Assembly (NCBI GenBank): GCA_016125255.1
Contig: WGMD01000009.1
Span: 161,303 to 225,302 of the forward strand
Reading direction: 5' to 3'
Length of the DNA: 64,000 bases
Origin: Planctomycetota bacterium
Lineage (GTDB): Bacteria; Planctomycetota; Phycisphaerae; Phycisphaerales; Zrk34
The translations under genes were made by a program, and so were the position numbers. The notes beneath the pieces are model-generated. The model saw nothing but the letters and a program-made list of their open reading frames with translations. It searched no databases and was not told the DNA's origin. Shown here one piece after another: positions 8,100 through 17,209 of the stretch; within the stretch, counting starts at the first letter, position 1, and every line of letters begins with the position of its first letter.

Positions 8100-8621
8100 T
8101 CAGCCGCTGTATTCAGCTTCGAGCTGTTTGAGCATGCGGCGGGAGGCGAGCTTGTCCATCGGGTTCATGCGATCGATGATGAGCACGCCGTCGAGGTGAT
8201 CCGTTTCGTGCTGCCAGATGCGCGCGGGCAGTTCGTCGCTCGTCATCGAAAAGGGCTGGCCGTTGATGTCCAGCGCGTCAATGGTGATGCGGAGGGGGCG
8301 GCGGATTTCGGCGGTGACATCGGGGATCGAAAGACAACCTTCGTTGTGCGGGCCGTAGTCTTCACTGGGGTCGCGGAGGACCGGGTTGATGAAGACGCGG
8401 TCGTCGGCGGGTTCGCCGGTGTGATTGGCGACGAACAGGCGCCAGGGCAGGCCGACCTGGGGCGCGGCGAGCCCGACGCCGGGGGCCTCGTGCATGAGCT
8501 CGATCATGCGGGCGGCAACGGCTCGGATCTCGTCATCGACCTTCTCGATCGTTCGGGCCTTGCGGCGCAGCACGGGGTCGGGATAAAGCACGATGCGTAG
8601 CTGTTCGGCCTTGACGGACAT
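8100..8621 (-). CDS. def: Peptide deformylase
   Basis: Removes the formyl group from nascent protein N termini; metal-dependent. 173 residues from the ATG at 8621 (MSVKAEQLRIVLYPDPVLR). All three signature motifs are intact: GVGLAAPQVG (I), EGCLSIPD (II, metal Cys) and QHETDHLDG (III, metal His residues and catalytic Glu). The frame continues far upstream, antisense to the next gene, but family similarity begins here. A promoter puts the transcription start on the ATG itself. It faces fmt tail to tail instead of sharing the common def-fmt operon. Confidence 0.97.
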   Translation of the reverse strand: MSVKAEQLRIVLYPDPVLRRKARTIEKVDDEIRAVAARMIELMHEAPGVGLAAPQVGLPWRLFVANHTGEPADDRVFINPVLRDPSEDYGPHNEGCLSIPDVTAEIRRPLRITIDALDINGQPFSMTSDELPARIWQHETDHLDGVLIIDRMNPMDKLASRRMLKQLEAEYSG

Positions 8622-8627
8622 GGCGTT

Positions 8628-8656
8628 ATCATAGATGCTATGGGGGCTTTGGCCAA
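8628..8656 (-). promoter_or_regulatory. def promoter giving a leaderless start
   Basis: Minus strand: TTGGCC (8656-8651), exactly 17 nt, TATGAT (8633-8628), then 6 nt to the ATG at 8621, which is the predicted transcription start. Confidence 0.65.
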
Positions 8657-8666
8657 GATGTGGGAC

Positions 8667-8695
8667 TTGGCTCAAGTGCGTGCGGCGCATAGACT
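8667..8695 (+). promoter_or_regulatory. Promoter of the TPR gene
   Basis: TTGGCT (8667-8672), 17 nt, TAGACT (8690-8695), divergent from the def promoter. It leaves a 5' UTR of about 85 nt before the TTG start at 8787. Confidence 0.5.
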
Positions 8696-8786
8696 GACAA
8701 CAGAGGTTCACGCCCAAAGATGCCCGCCTTCGCACCGGTGCGACCCGGCGTGGTATGAGTCGCGTGAACTTTACAGGTGAATTCAT

Positions 8787-10367
8787 TTGGCATGGAATCC
8801 CTTCAGTAAGAAAAAGGCCGCCGATGGCGACGATGCCGCGGCTGGGTCCGACGATGCTGTGCAGACGGACGTCGCCGAGAGCGGGTCCGACAAGGCCGGC
8901 GCGAAGGATGCGAAGGGCGCGGCTGAAGAGCATCAGCGTGATCCCCGCCGCGCGCAGCCGTGGTTTGATCGCGGCAAGACCGTGGCGGACACCGGCAACT
9001 ACGACTACGCCATCGAGTGCTACATCAGCGGCCTGAAGTTCGACCCCGAGTCGATCCGGCATCATGAAGCGCTGCGCGAAGTGGCGCTGCGCCGCCGTGC
9101 CAACGGGGGCAAGCCGGCGGGCATGAAGGATCAGTTCAAGCACTCCGGCGGCAAGACCTCCATCGACAAGATGCTCAACGCCGAGTTTCTGTGGGCGAAG
9201 AATCCGCTGGATCCCGGGCTGGCGCTGGCGGTGATGAACGGATCGGCGAAGGCGGAGCTTGACGAAGTGACGTACTGGATCGGCGAGATCACGCTCGATC
9301 TGAACCGCCAGTCCAAGAAGCCCAGCATGACGGTGTATCTCAAGGCCCGCGATAATTTCGCCAAGGTCGGCGCTTTCGACATGGCGGTCGAGGCGTGCAG
9401 GTTCGTGCTCGCGATGGAGCCGAACAACATGAAGCTCGTGCAGGAGTACAAGAACCTCGAAGCCGAGAAGACCATCATGGAAGGTCGCTACGGCGAAGAG
9501 GGCGGCAGCTTCCGCACGGCGCTCAAGGACGCGGACAAGGCCAAGGCCTTGGCGCAGTCCGACTCGATCGCCGCCACGGGCGATCAGCTCACCGAACTCA
9601 TCGCCCGGCTCCGCAAGGAATACGAAGAGAAGCTCGACGACATCGAGCGGCTTCAGAAACTGGTCCGCGCCCTGTTGCAGAAGGGCGACAAGGCGTCGCA
9701 GGACGAAGCGATCAAGTGGCTCGAAGACGGGTTTGAGCGATTCGGGCAGTACATGTTCAAGATGCAGGTGGGCGAGATTCGCATCAAGCAGTTCGCCGCC
9801 GCCCGCCGCGAGTACGAAGCCAAGCTCGCCACCGCCGACACCGACGAAGCCAAGGCCGAGGTCGCCGAGCAGATCCGCCGCATCAAGGCGGCCCAGCTCA
9901 AGTTCGAAGTGGGCGAGTTCCAGGACCGCGTCAAGGCGTATCCGACGGACATGCGCTGGCGCTTCGAGCTGGGTAAGCGTCAGTTTTTGATGCGCGAGTT
10001 CGACGCGGCGATCGCCAGCTTCCAGGAAGCGCAGTCCGACCCCAAATACCGCGCCATGTCGCTGCGGTACCTCGGCGAAGCGTTCGCGCTTAAGGATTGG
10101 GTCGACGAAGCGATCGATACCTACCACCGCGCGATCGAAGTGCATCCGTATAACGACGATCGACTGGCGCTGGAGCTGCGTTACAACCTCATGTGCGCGC
10201 TCGAAGCCAAGGCGCGCCGCGAGAAGGATGTGGCGATCGCGCAGGAGGCGGCGAAGATCGCCAGCCAGATCGCCCAGGCCGACATCAACTATCACGACAT
10301 CCGTCAGCGCATCGAAATGCTGCGCAAGCTCACGACGGACCTCAAGGAAGGCCGCGATCCTTCGTGA
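8787..10367 (+). CDS. Large TPR-like repeat protein, conserved in planctomycetes
   Basis: 526 residues starting at a TTG; AGGTGA (8775-8780) 6 nt upstream supports this start and no in-frame ATG competes. The N terminus is low-complexity and charged (about 5-50). Residues about 50-90 (PWFDRGKTVADTGNYDYAIECYISGLKFDP) and about 395-470 are TPR units; the middle (about 265-365) is Lys/Glu-rich helical, probably coiled coil. No signal peptide or catalytic motif is seen. Probable cytoplasmic scaffold; function unknown. kdsB starts 11 nt after its stop and may be co-transcribed. Confidence 0.82.
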   Translation: MAWNPFSKKKAADGDDAAAGSDDAVQTDVAESGSDKAGAKDAKGAAEEHQRDPRRAQPWFDRGKTVADTGNYDYAIECYISGLKFDPESIRHHEALREVALRRRANGGKPAGMKDQFKHSGGKTSIDKMLNAEFLWAKNPLDPGLALAVMNGSAKAELDEVTYWIGEITLDLNRQSKKPSMTVYLKARDNFAKVGAFDMAVEACRFVLAMEPNNMKLVQEYKNLEAEKTIMEGRYGEEGGSFRTALKDADKAKALAQSDSIAATGDQLTELIARLRKEYEEKLDDIERLQKLVRALLQKGDKASQDEAIKWLEDGFERFGQYMFKMQVGEIRIKQFAAARREYEAKLATADTDEAKAEVAEQIRRIKAAQLKFEVGEFQDRVKAYPTDMRWRFELGKRQFLMREFDAAIASFQEAQSDPKYRAMSLRYLGEAFALKDWVDEAIDTYHRAIEVHPYNDDRLALELRYNLMCALEAKARREKDVAIAQEAAKIASQIAQADINYHDIRQRIEMLRKLTTDLKEGRDPS

Positions 10368-10377
10368 GTTCAGTCGC

Positions 10378-11103
10378 ATGAGCGTCGTCGCCGTCATCCC
10401 CGCCCGTTTCGCATCCACACGTCTGCCCGGCAAGCCCCTGCTTGACCGTACGGGCAGGGCGATGATCGTGCACGTCGTCGAGCAAGCCGCCCGGGCCAAT
10501 TGCATCGACGATGTGATCGTCGCCACCGATGACGCTCGCATTCAGAACGTCGTCGCCGCCGCCGGATTCAAAGCCGTCATGACCCGTGCCGATCACCCCA
10601 ACGGCACGAGCCGCATCGCTGAAGTCGCGGCGGGGCTCCCGGCGAACGTCGATGTCGTCGTGAATGTGCAGGGCGACGAACCGCAGATCGACCCGGAGCA
10701 TATCGACGCCGCCGTCGAGCGTCTCTGCGCCGGCGAGGAGCCGATGGCGACGATCGCTTCGCCGTTTCAGCCGGGCGAAGATACAGGCAATCCGAATATC
10801 GTGAAGGTCGTGCTCGATCAGCGCGGGCGGGCGATGTACTTTTCGCGCAGTCTGATTCCCTATCCGCGCACCGGCTCGCCGACCGTGCTCAAGCACATCG
10901 GCCTTTACGTGTATCGCCGCGACTTCCTGCCGACGTACATCTCGCTTCCCGCCACGCCCTGCGAGCAGGCCGAGGCGTTGGAACAGCTTCGCGCCCTCGA
11001 GCATGGCCACCCCATCGCCGCCGTGATCCGTACCGTCCGTCACACCGGCATCGACACGCCCGAGCAATACGAAGCGTTCGTGCGTCACATGACCGGCCGC
11101 TGA
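10378..11103 (+). CDS. kdsB: 3-deoxy-manno-octulosonate cytidylyltransferase
   Basis: Activates Kdo as CMP-Kdo for lipopolysaccharide inner core synthesis. 241 residues from the ATG at 10378 (MSVVAVIPARFASTRLPGKPL), close to the family length. The nucleotide-binding PARFASTRLPGKPL, DDVIVATDD, NVQGDEPQIDP and YFSRSLIPYPR segments are all typical. An upstream in-frame ATG is rejected because it lies within the preceding TPR gene in another frame. Together with lnt, it shows that the organism makes a Gram-negative outer membrane with Kdo-containing LPS. Confidence 0.95.
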   Translation: MSVVAVIPARFASTRLPGKPLLDRTGRAMIVHVVEQAARANCIDDVIVATDDARIQNVVAAAGFKAVMTRADHPNGTSRIAEVAAGLPANVDVVVNVQGDEPQIDPEHIDAAVERLCAGEEPMATIASPFQPGEDTGNPNIVKVVLDQRGRAMYFSRSLIPYPRTGSPTVLKHIGLYVYRRDFLPTYISLPATPCEQAEALEQLRALEHGHPIAAVIRTVRHTGIDTPEQYEAFVRHMTGR

Positions 11104-11109
11104 TCCGCG

Positions 11110-12303
11110 TCATTTGGCATTGCGAAAATCGACGATGCGCAGGAACGTCAGGTAATTGGCGTCATGAAAATTGTGCGCCCCGCCCGCGTCGTCGTCCCAT
11201 GCCGTGCGGATTGCCGCGATGATGTCTTCGCCCTCGAACTGCCAGTCGGCATACTGCACGCCATGCCGCGTGCGATCGGGGTGATGGATGAGCGTGCAGC
11301 GGATCGTCCATGTGCGCAGGTCCGGCGAACTGATCAACGCCAGCGTGTTGCGATAGCCGGCCGCACCCTTGGTCGCTTCCTGCGGCGCCGGGTTGCTCAG
11401 CGCCCAGTACAGCTTGCTTGTCGGATCGAAGCGGATGTTGAACTTCGTCGCGCCGCCGGGCAGGTCGACGAAGCCGCTCGCCGGATCGAACGACGCGGTT
11501 TTGCCATCGGGGCTGATCGTGACGATCGCCGCCTTGTTCCCGCTCGGGTACTCGACGCGCAGCACATCGACGACCCCGCCGCCCGGCGCGACCACGGCAT
11601 TACCCTCCAGCCATCCCCCGAAGTCGCCGTTGAGCCACGTCACGTCGCGCGGCAGCGGCGTTGCCAGCGTCCAACTCGACGCCTTGAGCAGGTCGGCGTC
11701 GGCGGGCGCACTGAGCATACCCGCCCGGAAGAACAAGCCCCATTTCCCGCCGGGCCCGTGATTGTCCTCCATCCCGCGCCACAGCCGTCCGTTGTGCTCG
11801 ATGATCGGCATCGTCGAAGTGTGATACCCCGCGTCGCTTGTCAGCAGGCCGTGCTCCGCATCGGTCGGCTTCGTCCATGTCCGTCCGCCGTCATCGCTGC
11901 GCCGGATCACCACATGCCCGTACTGACGATCGACGCCCATCAGGTACGTCGCCCCGCGATGCATGAACAACCCGGTCCAGAACATGCCGTCGATCCTGGC
12001 GATGTTCTTCCATGTCGCCCCGCGGTCGTCGGAGCGGAAGACCAGCCCCTGTCCCTTCTCGTTCATCGTCGTGCCCGGCCCGAACAGATCGCAGGCCGCC
12101 AGATACGCCCCATCCGGCGCGTTGACGATCGCCGGCGAACCGACATAGCGCTTCAGCGCCGCGGGCGTGTGATAGATCACTACGCCCGGCACCGCGGCCG
12201 CGGCGGATTCGGCGGGCGGTTCGGCGTGTGCGGCGGCAATGGTGACAAGGGAGCAGGCGAATGTGGCGACCAGAAAAAAGCGACAGCGTGAGTGTTTTTG
12301 CAT
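11110..12303 (-). CDS. Secreted BNR/sialidase-fold protein
   Basis: 397 residues with a Sec signal peptide (FFLVATFACSLVTIAAAHA, cleavage near 27). Asp-box repeats typical of beta-propeller sialidases and related proteins occur: FRSDDRGATWKNI near 90 and RRSDDGGRTWTKP near 135, with looser repeats later (SSPDLRTWTI). Planctomycetes have many such proteins, some annotated as exo-alpha-sialidase; catalytic Arg triad and Tyr cannot be verified here, so sialidase activity is not claimed. It lies tail to tail with kdsB (6 nt) and upstream of pyrG on the opposite strand. Likely role: binding or hydrolysis of extracellular glycans. Confidence 0.82.
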   Translation of the reverse strand: MQKHSRCRFFLVATFACSLVTIAAAHAEPPAESAAAAVPGVVIYHTPAALKRYVGSPAIVNAPDGAYLAACDLFGPGTTMNEKGQGLVFRSDDRGATWKNIARIDGMFWTGLFMHRGATYLMGVDRQYGHVVIRRSDDGGRTWTKPTDAEHGLLTSDAGYHTSTMPIIEHNGRLWRGMEDNHGPGGKWGLFFRAGMLSAPADADLLKASSWTLATPLPRDVTWLNGDFGGWLEGNAVVAPGGGVVDVLRVEYPSGNKAAIVTISPDGKTASFDPASGFVDLPGGATKFNIRFDPTSKLYWALSNPAPQEATKGAAGYRNTLALISSPDLRTWTIRCTLIHHPDRTRHGVQYADWQFEGEDIIAAIRTAWDDDAGGAHNFHDANYLTFLRIVDFRNAK

Positions 12304-12399
12304 GATAAGAGTCCATGGTGGGGCGGACAGGGGGGCATGTCAACCGGCTCGACGCCGAATCGGGCGTGATTTGGGCTTTGAGGCGTCGTGCGAACGTGC

Positions 12400-12429
12400 T
12401 TGCCAATGGGCCTCCCGTTGTGTTACGAT
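12400..12429 (+). promoter_or_regulatory. pyrG promoter giving a leaderless start
   Basis: TTGCCA (12400-12405), 18 nt, TACGAT (12424-12429), then 5 nt to the ATG at 12435. Transcription would begin on or within a base of the start codon; no Shine-Dalgarno is visible. Confidence 0.55.
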
Positions 12430-12434
12430 AAGAC

Positions 12435-14237
12435 ATGCCCACCGAAAATACGGACATCCTCGCGGAAGTCGGTCACCAGACGCACGAAACCGAATATTAC
12501 TCGCCCATTCCCAAGGGTTACGAACGGGGACGCCATAAGTACGTCGTCGTCATGGGCACCGTCATGAGCGGGCTGGGCAAGGGCATTTTTTCCTCCTCGC
12601 TCGCCAAGCTGCTCAAGGACAAAGGCCTCCGCGTCGCGCCCATCAAGATGGAGGGCTACCTGAATCTCGATTCAGGGACGCTCAATCCGTACCGTCACGG
12701 CGAGGTTTTCGTCCTCGACGACGGGATGGAAACCGACATGGACCTTGGCACCTACGAGCGCATGCTCGATCAGAATCTGACGCGCGATAACTTCGTCACC
12801 TCCGGTCAGATTTACCGCCGCATTCTCGACAAGGAGCGGCAGGGCGGCTACCTCGGGCGCGATGTGCAGATGATCCCGCATGTGACGGGTGAAGTGAAGC
12901 ATCAACTCCGCCAGCTCGCCGTCAAGCAGGACGCCGATGTCATCTTCGTCGAAGTCGGGGGGACGGTCGGCGACTTTGAGAATGGCTTCTACATCGAAGC
13001 GCTGCGTGAACTGGCCTTTGAGGAAGGCGAGCATTCGGTGTGTTTCGTCGGGCTGACGTACATCATCGAGCCGCGCGCGCTGGGCGAGCAGAAGTCCAAG
13101 GCGGCGCAGCTTGGGATCAAGCGCATGATGGAGCTGGGCGTGCAGCCGCACATCATCGCCTGCCGCGGGCGCAATCCGGTGACAGAGAAAGTGCGTGAGA
13201 AGATCGCCATGTTCTCCAACGTCCCCAAGCGCCGCGTGTTCTCCATGCACGACCGCGATTCGATCTACACGATCCCCGAGCAGATGCACGGCGAGGGGCT
13301 GGACCTGGAAATCCTCTCGATTCTCGATCTGCACGAGCGCGTCAAGCCGTCGACCGAAGACAAGGCGCGACGCGAATGGAGTCGGTTCGTCGATCTGCTC
13401 TCCGGGCCGCGCAAGTATGAAATCTCCGTCGGCATCACCGGCAAGTACGCTGAGCTGCGCGATGCCTACGCTTCGATCGAAAAGTCGCTCGAGCACTGCG
13501 GGGCGCATCTGTCGGCGAACATCAACATCCGCTGGCTCGACACGATCGCGATGGACACCATCAGCGCGGATCAGGTGGCGGATCAGCTCAAGGCGCTTGA
13601 CGCCGTCATCGTACCCGGCGGGTTCGGTCATCGGGGGACCGAAGGCAAGGTCGCGTCGGTCAAGTTCTGCCGTGAGACCAAGACGCCGTACCTGGGCATC
13701 TGTCTTGGTTTTCAGATGGCGGTGATCGAGTTCGCGCGCAACGTGTGCGGGCTTGCCAAGGCGATGAGCAGCGAGTTCGATGTGCGGTCCGATTGCGCGG
13801 TGATCGACATTCTGCCTGAGCAGAAGAAGATTGAAGGGCTCGGCGGGAACATGCGGCTCGGCGGCAAGGACATCGACATCACGCGCGGCACGCTCGCCTC
13901 GATGCTCTACGACAACAAGACACGCATCCGAGAACGCTTCCGCCATCGCTACGAAGTCGATCCCAAATACATCGAAACGCTCGAGAAGCACGGCATGATC
14001 TTCTCCGGCCGGCACCCTACCCAGCCGATCATGCAGGTGCTGGAGCTGCCGCATGACATGCACCCGTATTTCATCGGCGGGCAGTTCCACCCGGAACTGA
14101 GCAGTCGCCCGCTGCGGCCGGCGCCGATGTTCATGGGCCTCGTCGCCGCGGCGATTCGTCACGCCTACCCCGACATCCCCGCCGAGAAGATCAGCGAGCG
14201 CTGGCTCCCTTTTGCTAATCAGCCCGCCGGAGCGTGA
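12435..14237 (+). CDS. pyrG: CTP synthase, divergent synthetase domain
   Basis: Makes CTP from UTP, ATP and glutamine. 600 residues, with an N-terminal extension of about 35 residues before KYVVVMGTVMSGLGKGIFSS, where typical PyrG starts. The synthetase domain is recognisable (P-loop SGLGKG; HGEVFVLDDGMETDMDLG; EVGGTVGDFENGF) but several normally invariant stretches differ: the segment usually KLDPYxNxDPGTM reads KMEGYLNLDSGTLNP. The class I amidotransferase domain looks complete: PGGFGHRG, nucleophile Cys in LGICLGFQ, and QFHPEL with the His and Glu. The start at 12435 matches the promoter. The TGA at 14235-14237 lies 2 nt before the next ATG. Confidence 0.93.
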   Translation: MPTENTDILAEVGHQTHETEYYSPIPKGYERGRHKYVVVMGTVMSGLGKGIFSSSLAKLLKDKGLRVAPIKMEGYLNLDSGTLNPYRHGEVFVLDDGMETDMDLGTYERMLDQNLTRDNFVTSGQIYRRILDKERQGGYLGRDVQMIPHVTGEVKHQLRQLAVKQDADVIFVEVGGTVGDFENGFYIEALRELAFEEGEHSVCFVGLTYIIEPRALGEQKSKAAQLGIKRMMELGVQPHIIACRGRNPVTEKVREKIAMFSNVPKRRVFSMHDRDSIYTIPEQMHGEGLDLEILSILDLHERVKPSTEDKARREWSRFVDLLSGPRKYEISVGITGKYAELRDAYASIEKSLEHCGAHLSANINIRWLDTIAMDTISADQVADQLKALDAVIVPGGFGHRGTEGKVASVKFCRETKTPYLGICLGFQMAVIEFARNVCGLAKAMSSEFDVRSDCAVIDILPEQKKIEGLGGNMRLGGKDIDITRGTLASMLYDNKTRIRERFRHRYEVDPKYIETLEKHGMIFSGRHPTQPIMQVLELPHDMHPYFIGGQFHPELSSRPLRPAPMFMGLVAAAIRHAYPDIPAEKISERWLPFANQPAGA

Positions 14238-14239
14238 CC

Positions 14240-15376
14240 ATGCAGAGGACGCTTGGGCTTTTGAGTATGGCGGTTGTCGCGCTTTTCATCGGGCACGTTT
14301 GCGCCCAGACGGAGGTTCCGCAGCCGGAATGGGGTCGTATCACTCCTCTGGGGCAAGGTCGATTTCTTATCGAGCGAACCGTCGCCGGCGCGGCCCCGAT
14401 GAGTCTGCCGACGCCGTTCGCCAACATCGTCCGCGTGCATCAGGATGACGATTCCCCCGCCGTGCTTGAATTCAACGGCGATGCGTCGAGAATTCTCATT
14501 CACGCTGACCATCGCGTCACCGTCGAAACCGCCGAAAAATCGCAGCAGTTCGACGACGGCCGCATCATCTTTTCCGCCCTCGACGCCGTCGTGCATGGCG
14601 ACAAGGCCAAACTCGAATCGCACCCCGGCTCGCACCGCATCGGTTTCTGGACGAACGCGGGGGACTACGTCACATGGGACTACGCGCCCACGCGCTGGGG
14701 CATGTATGACATCGAACTGACATACTCCGCCGCGGGCGCCAATGGCACGCGCATCGCCGTCGAATATGCGAGTAAAATTTTCGAGGCGGACCTGACGTCG
14801 ACCGGTTCGTGGTATCGCTACACCACGATTCCCATCGGCCGCGTCTATCTGCCGGATACCGCCAAGCAGACGCTGACGGTCCGCTGCATCAAGAAAGTCG
14901 GCGGCGCCGTGATGAACCTCAAGGCGGTCATCCTCCGCCCCGCGCCCGAGGGCGAGCAGCCGGTCCGGGCTGACGAACACGGCATCCTGACGCTCTACCC
15001 GAAAGACGCGACCGTGCATGGCGTTGCGCTGCGTTACGAGCCCCGGCCGGATAAAAACACACTCGGATTCTGGACGAAAGCGACCGACGCCGCTTCGTGG
15101 GATTTCGTCATCGACAAGCCCGGTGCGTACCACGTCATGCTCGAGCACGGCTGCGGCAACGGTCAGGGCGGAAGCGAAGCGGCGGTGAGTATCGATGATC
15201 GGACCTTCAAGTGGACGGTGCAGGACACCGGCGGATACCACAATTTCGTGGACCTGGATTTGGGCGAGGTGCAGCTTGAGGGCGGGCGACATACGCTCAT
15301 CATCAAGTCGATGACGAAGGCCGGCGCGGCCGTGATGGATGTGCATCAGTTGCAGCTCCGGCCGGCCGGCCCCTGA
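14240..15376 (+). CDS. Secreted protein of two tandem carbohydrate-binding-like modules
   Basis: 378 residues from the ATG at 14240, 2 nt after pyrG (a GTG overlapping pyrG is possible). Signal peptide: GLLSMAVVALFIGHVCAQ. No catalytic domain. After an N-terminal stretch to about 105, two modules of about 125 residues follow (about 105-235 and 245-378). The second (HGVALRYEP, NTLGFWTK, HGCGNGQGGSEA, VQDTGGYHNFVD) closely matches the C-terminal module of the fucosidase encoded next ([41 protein letters not shown]). The module probably binds glycans; it lies in a fucosidase-sulfatase cluster. The 33-nt gap to the next gene suggests one transcript. Confidence 0.8.
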   Translation: MQRTLGLLSMAVVALFIGHVCAQTEVPQPEWGRITPLGQGRFLIERTVAGAAPMSLPTPFANIVRVHQDDDSPAVLEFNGDASRILIHADHRVTVETAEKSQQFDDGRIIFSALDAVVHGDKAKLESHPGSHRIGFWTNAGDYVTWDYAPTRWGMYDIELTYSAAGANGTRIAVEYASKIFEADLTSTGSWYRYTTIPIGRVYLPDTAKQTLTVRCIKKVGGAVMNLKAVILRPAPEGEQPVRADEHGILTLYPKDATVHGVALRYEPRPDKNTLGFWTKATDAASWDFVIDKPGAYHVMLEHGCGNGQGGSEAAVSIDDRTFKWTVQDTGGYHNFVDLDLGEVQLEGGRHTLIIKSMTKAGAAVMDVHQLQLRPAGP

Positions 15377-15409
15377 AGCCGATGGTTGATTCGATGGAGG
15401 CATTCCCGC

Positions 15410-17203
15410 ATGGCGCGATTGGCTTTGGCGCTGGTATTGGCGCAGCTGGCGATGAACAGCATGGTGTTGCCGGTGCGCGCTGAGACACCCCAGCAGCATG
15501 CGACGCGCATGGCCTGGTGGCGCGAGGCGCGCTTCGGCATGTTCGTGCATTGGGGTGTCTACGCCGTCCCCGCCGGCGAATACGACGGCAGGGAAGTGAA
15601 GGGCCCCAGCGAATGGCTCATGAACAACGCGCCCGTGCCGGTCGGCGAATACGTCAAGTACGCCAGCCGGTTCAATCCGGCGAAGTACGATCCCGCCGCA
15701 TGGGTCGCCGCGGCGAAGGCGGCGGGCATGAAGTACATCGTCATCACGTCCAAGCATCACGATGGCTTTTGCCTCTGGGACTCGAAGGTGACCGACTACG
15801 ACGTGGTGGACGCGACGCCGTACGGCAAGGACCTGCTCGCGCCGCTCGCCGCCGAGTGCCGCAAGCAGGGGCTGCACTTCGGCGTGTACTACTCGATCAT
15901 GGACTGGCATCACCCATCGCAGGAACCCGGCGGCAAAAACGGCCAGTACAGCCCGACGAAAATGAAGGACGGCAAAAAGCCCGAGTATGTCGCTTACATG
16001 AAAGCGCAGCTCAAGGAGCTGACCGACGAGCTGAGCCCTGAAGTTTTCTGGTTCGACGGCGAATGGCCGGACTGGTGGACCGAAGCGGACGGGCGCGATT
16101 TGTACGATTACCTGTTGTCGCTCAATCCGAATGTCATCGTCAACAATCGCGTCGGCAAGGGCCGCAAGGGCATGGAAGGTTTGAGCAAGAGCGATCAGCA
16201 GTACGCCGGCGACTTCGGCACGCCGGAGCAGCGGATTCCGCCGCAGGGTTTGCCCGGCGTGGATTGGGAATCGTGCATGACGATGAACAATTCGTGGGGC
16301 TACAAGAAGACGGACCATCAGTTCAAATCCGCCCCCGACCTGATCCGCAACCTCATCGACATCGCCTCCAAAGGCGGCAACTACCTGCTCAACGTCGGAC
16401 CCACGGCCGAGGGTGAAATCCCCGCCGAAAGTCTCGATCGTCTCGCGGCGATCGGACAATGGATGACGATCAATGGTGATGCGATTCACGGCTCGACCGC
16501 CAGTCCGTTCCCCGCGATCCCGGCATGGGGTCGCGTCACGACGGGGGATCACAAACTCTACCTTTGCGTTTTCGACTGGCCCAAGGATCACCAGCTCGTC
16601 GTGCCGCGCCTGCACAATCAGGTTCCGGGGCAGTATCTCATCAGTAATCCAACCGGCAAAATCAAGCTTCAGCCGAACATCGATTCGTGGACCATCCTCC
16701 TGCCCGACGCGGCGCCGGATGCGACGGCGAGCGTGGTCGTGATGGAGATCGAAGGGAACACGGCGCCTGTGACCGACGAGCCGTTCGTCGTCGAGCAGGG
16801 GACCGATGGTTCAATCACGCTCGCCGCTCACAACGCCACGACGCACGGCAAACTTGTCCGCTACGAACCACAACCCTACAAAAACACCGTCGGTTACTGG
16901 GCGAATCCCGATGACTGGTACGACTGGCAATTCACCGTGACGAAGCCCGGCTCGTTCCAGGTCGTCATTCAACAGGGATGCGGCAAAGGCAACGGCGGCA
17001 GCGACGTGTCCGTCACCGTCGACGATCAGGCGATTCAGTTCACCGTGCAGGACACCGGCGGATTTCAGAACTTCATCGACCGCGGCATCGGCATCGTCAC
17101 CCTCGACAAACCCGGCCCGCACACGCTCGCCATCCACTGCCTCAAAAAAGCCAGGTCCGCCGTCATGGACTGCCGCCAGGTCCTGCTCATCCCAACGAAG
17201 TGA
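15410..17203 (+). CDS. Secreted GH29 alpha-L-fucosidase with C-terminal binding-like module
   Basis: 597 residues from the ATG at 15410, chosen because GGAGG (15396-15400) lies 9 nt upstream and a signal peptide follows ([20 protein letters not shown]). The GH29 domain (about 28-440) has [22 protein letters not shown] and VFWFDGEW, whose D216 fits the catalytic nucleophile; [11 protein letters not shown] is the conserved strand at its end. A module of about 125 residues (470-597) repeats the second module of the preceding protein. The enzyme removes alpha-L-fucose from glycans such as fucoidan or host glycans. The convergent sulfatase ends 6 nt away, pointing to sulfated fucose polymers as substrate (inference). 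Confidence 0.94.
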   Translation: MARLALALVLAQLAMNSMVLPVRAETPQQHATRMAWWREARFGMFVHWGVYAVPAGEYDGREVKGPSEWLMNNAPVPVGEYVKYASRFNPAKYDPAAWVAAAKAAGMKYIVITSKHHDGFCLWDSKVTDYDVVDATPYGKDLLAPLAAECRKQGLHFGVYYSIMDWHHPSQEPGGKNGQYSPTKMKDGKKPEYVAYMKAQLKELTDELSPEVFWFDGEWPDWWTEADGRDLYDYLLSLNPNVIVNNRVGKGRKGMEGLSKSDQQYAGDFGTPEQRIPPQGLPGVDWESCMTMNNSWGYKKTDHQFKSAPDLIRNLIDIASKGGNYLLNVGPTAEGEIPAESLDRLAAIGQWMTINGDAIHGSTASPFPAIPAWGRVTTGDHKLYLCVFDWPKDHQLVVPRLHNQVPGQYLISNPTGKIKLQPNIDSWTILLPDAAPDATASVVVMEIEGNTAPVTDEPFVVEQGTDGSITLAAHNATTHGKLVRYEPQPYKNTVGYWANPDDWYDWQFTVTKPGSFQVVIQQGCGKGNGGSDVSVTVDDQAIQFTVQDTGGFQNFIDRGIGIVTLDKPGPHTLAIHCLKKARSAVMDCRQVLLIPTK

Positions 17204-17209
17204 CCGCGC

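Noticed and set aside
8100..10541. Deformylase frame extended to 813 codons
   Set aside because: The extension is antisense to the TPR gene; def starts at 8621 where family motifs and a promoter lie.
14219..16615. 798-codon minus-strand frame across pyrG end, the binding protein and the fucosidase
   Set aside because: Antisense to three well-supported genes; Arg/His/Val-rich low-similarity translation typical of GC-rich shadows.
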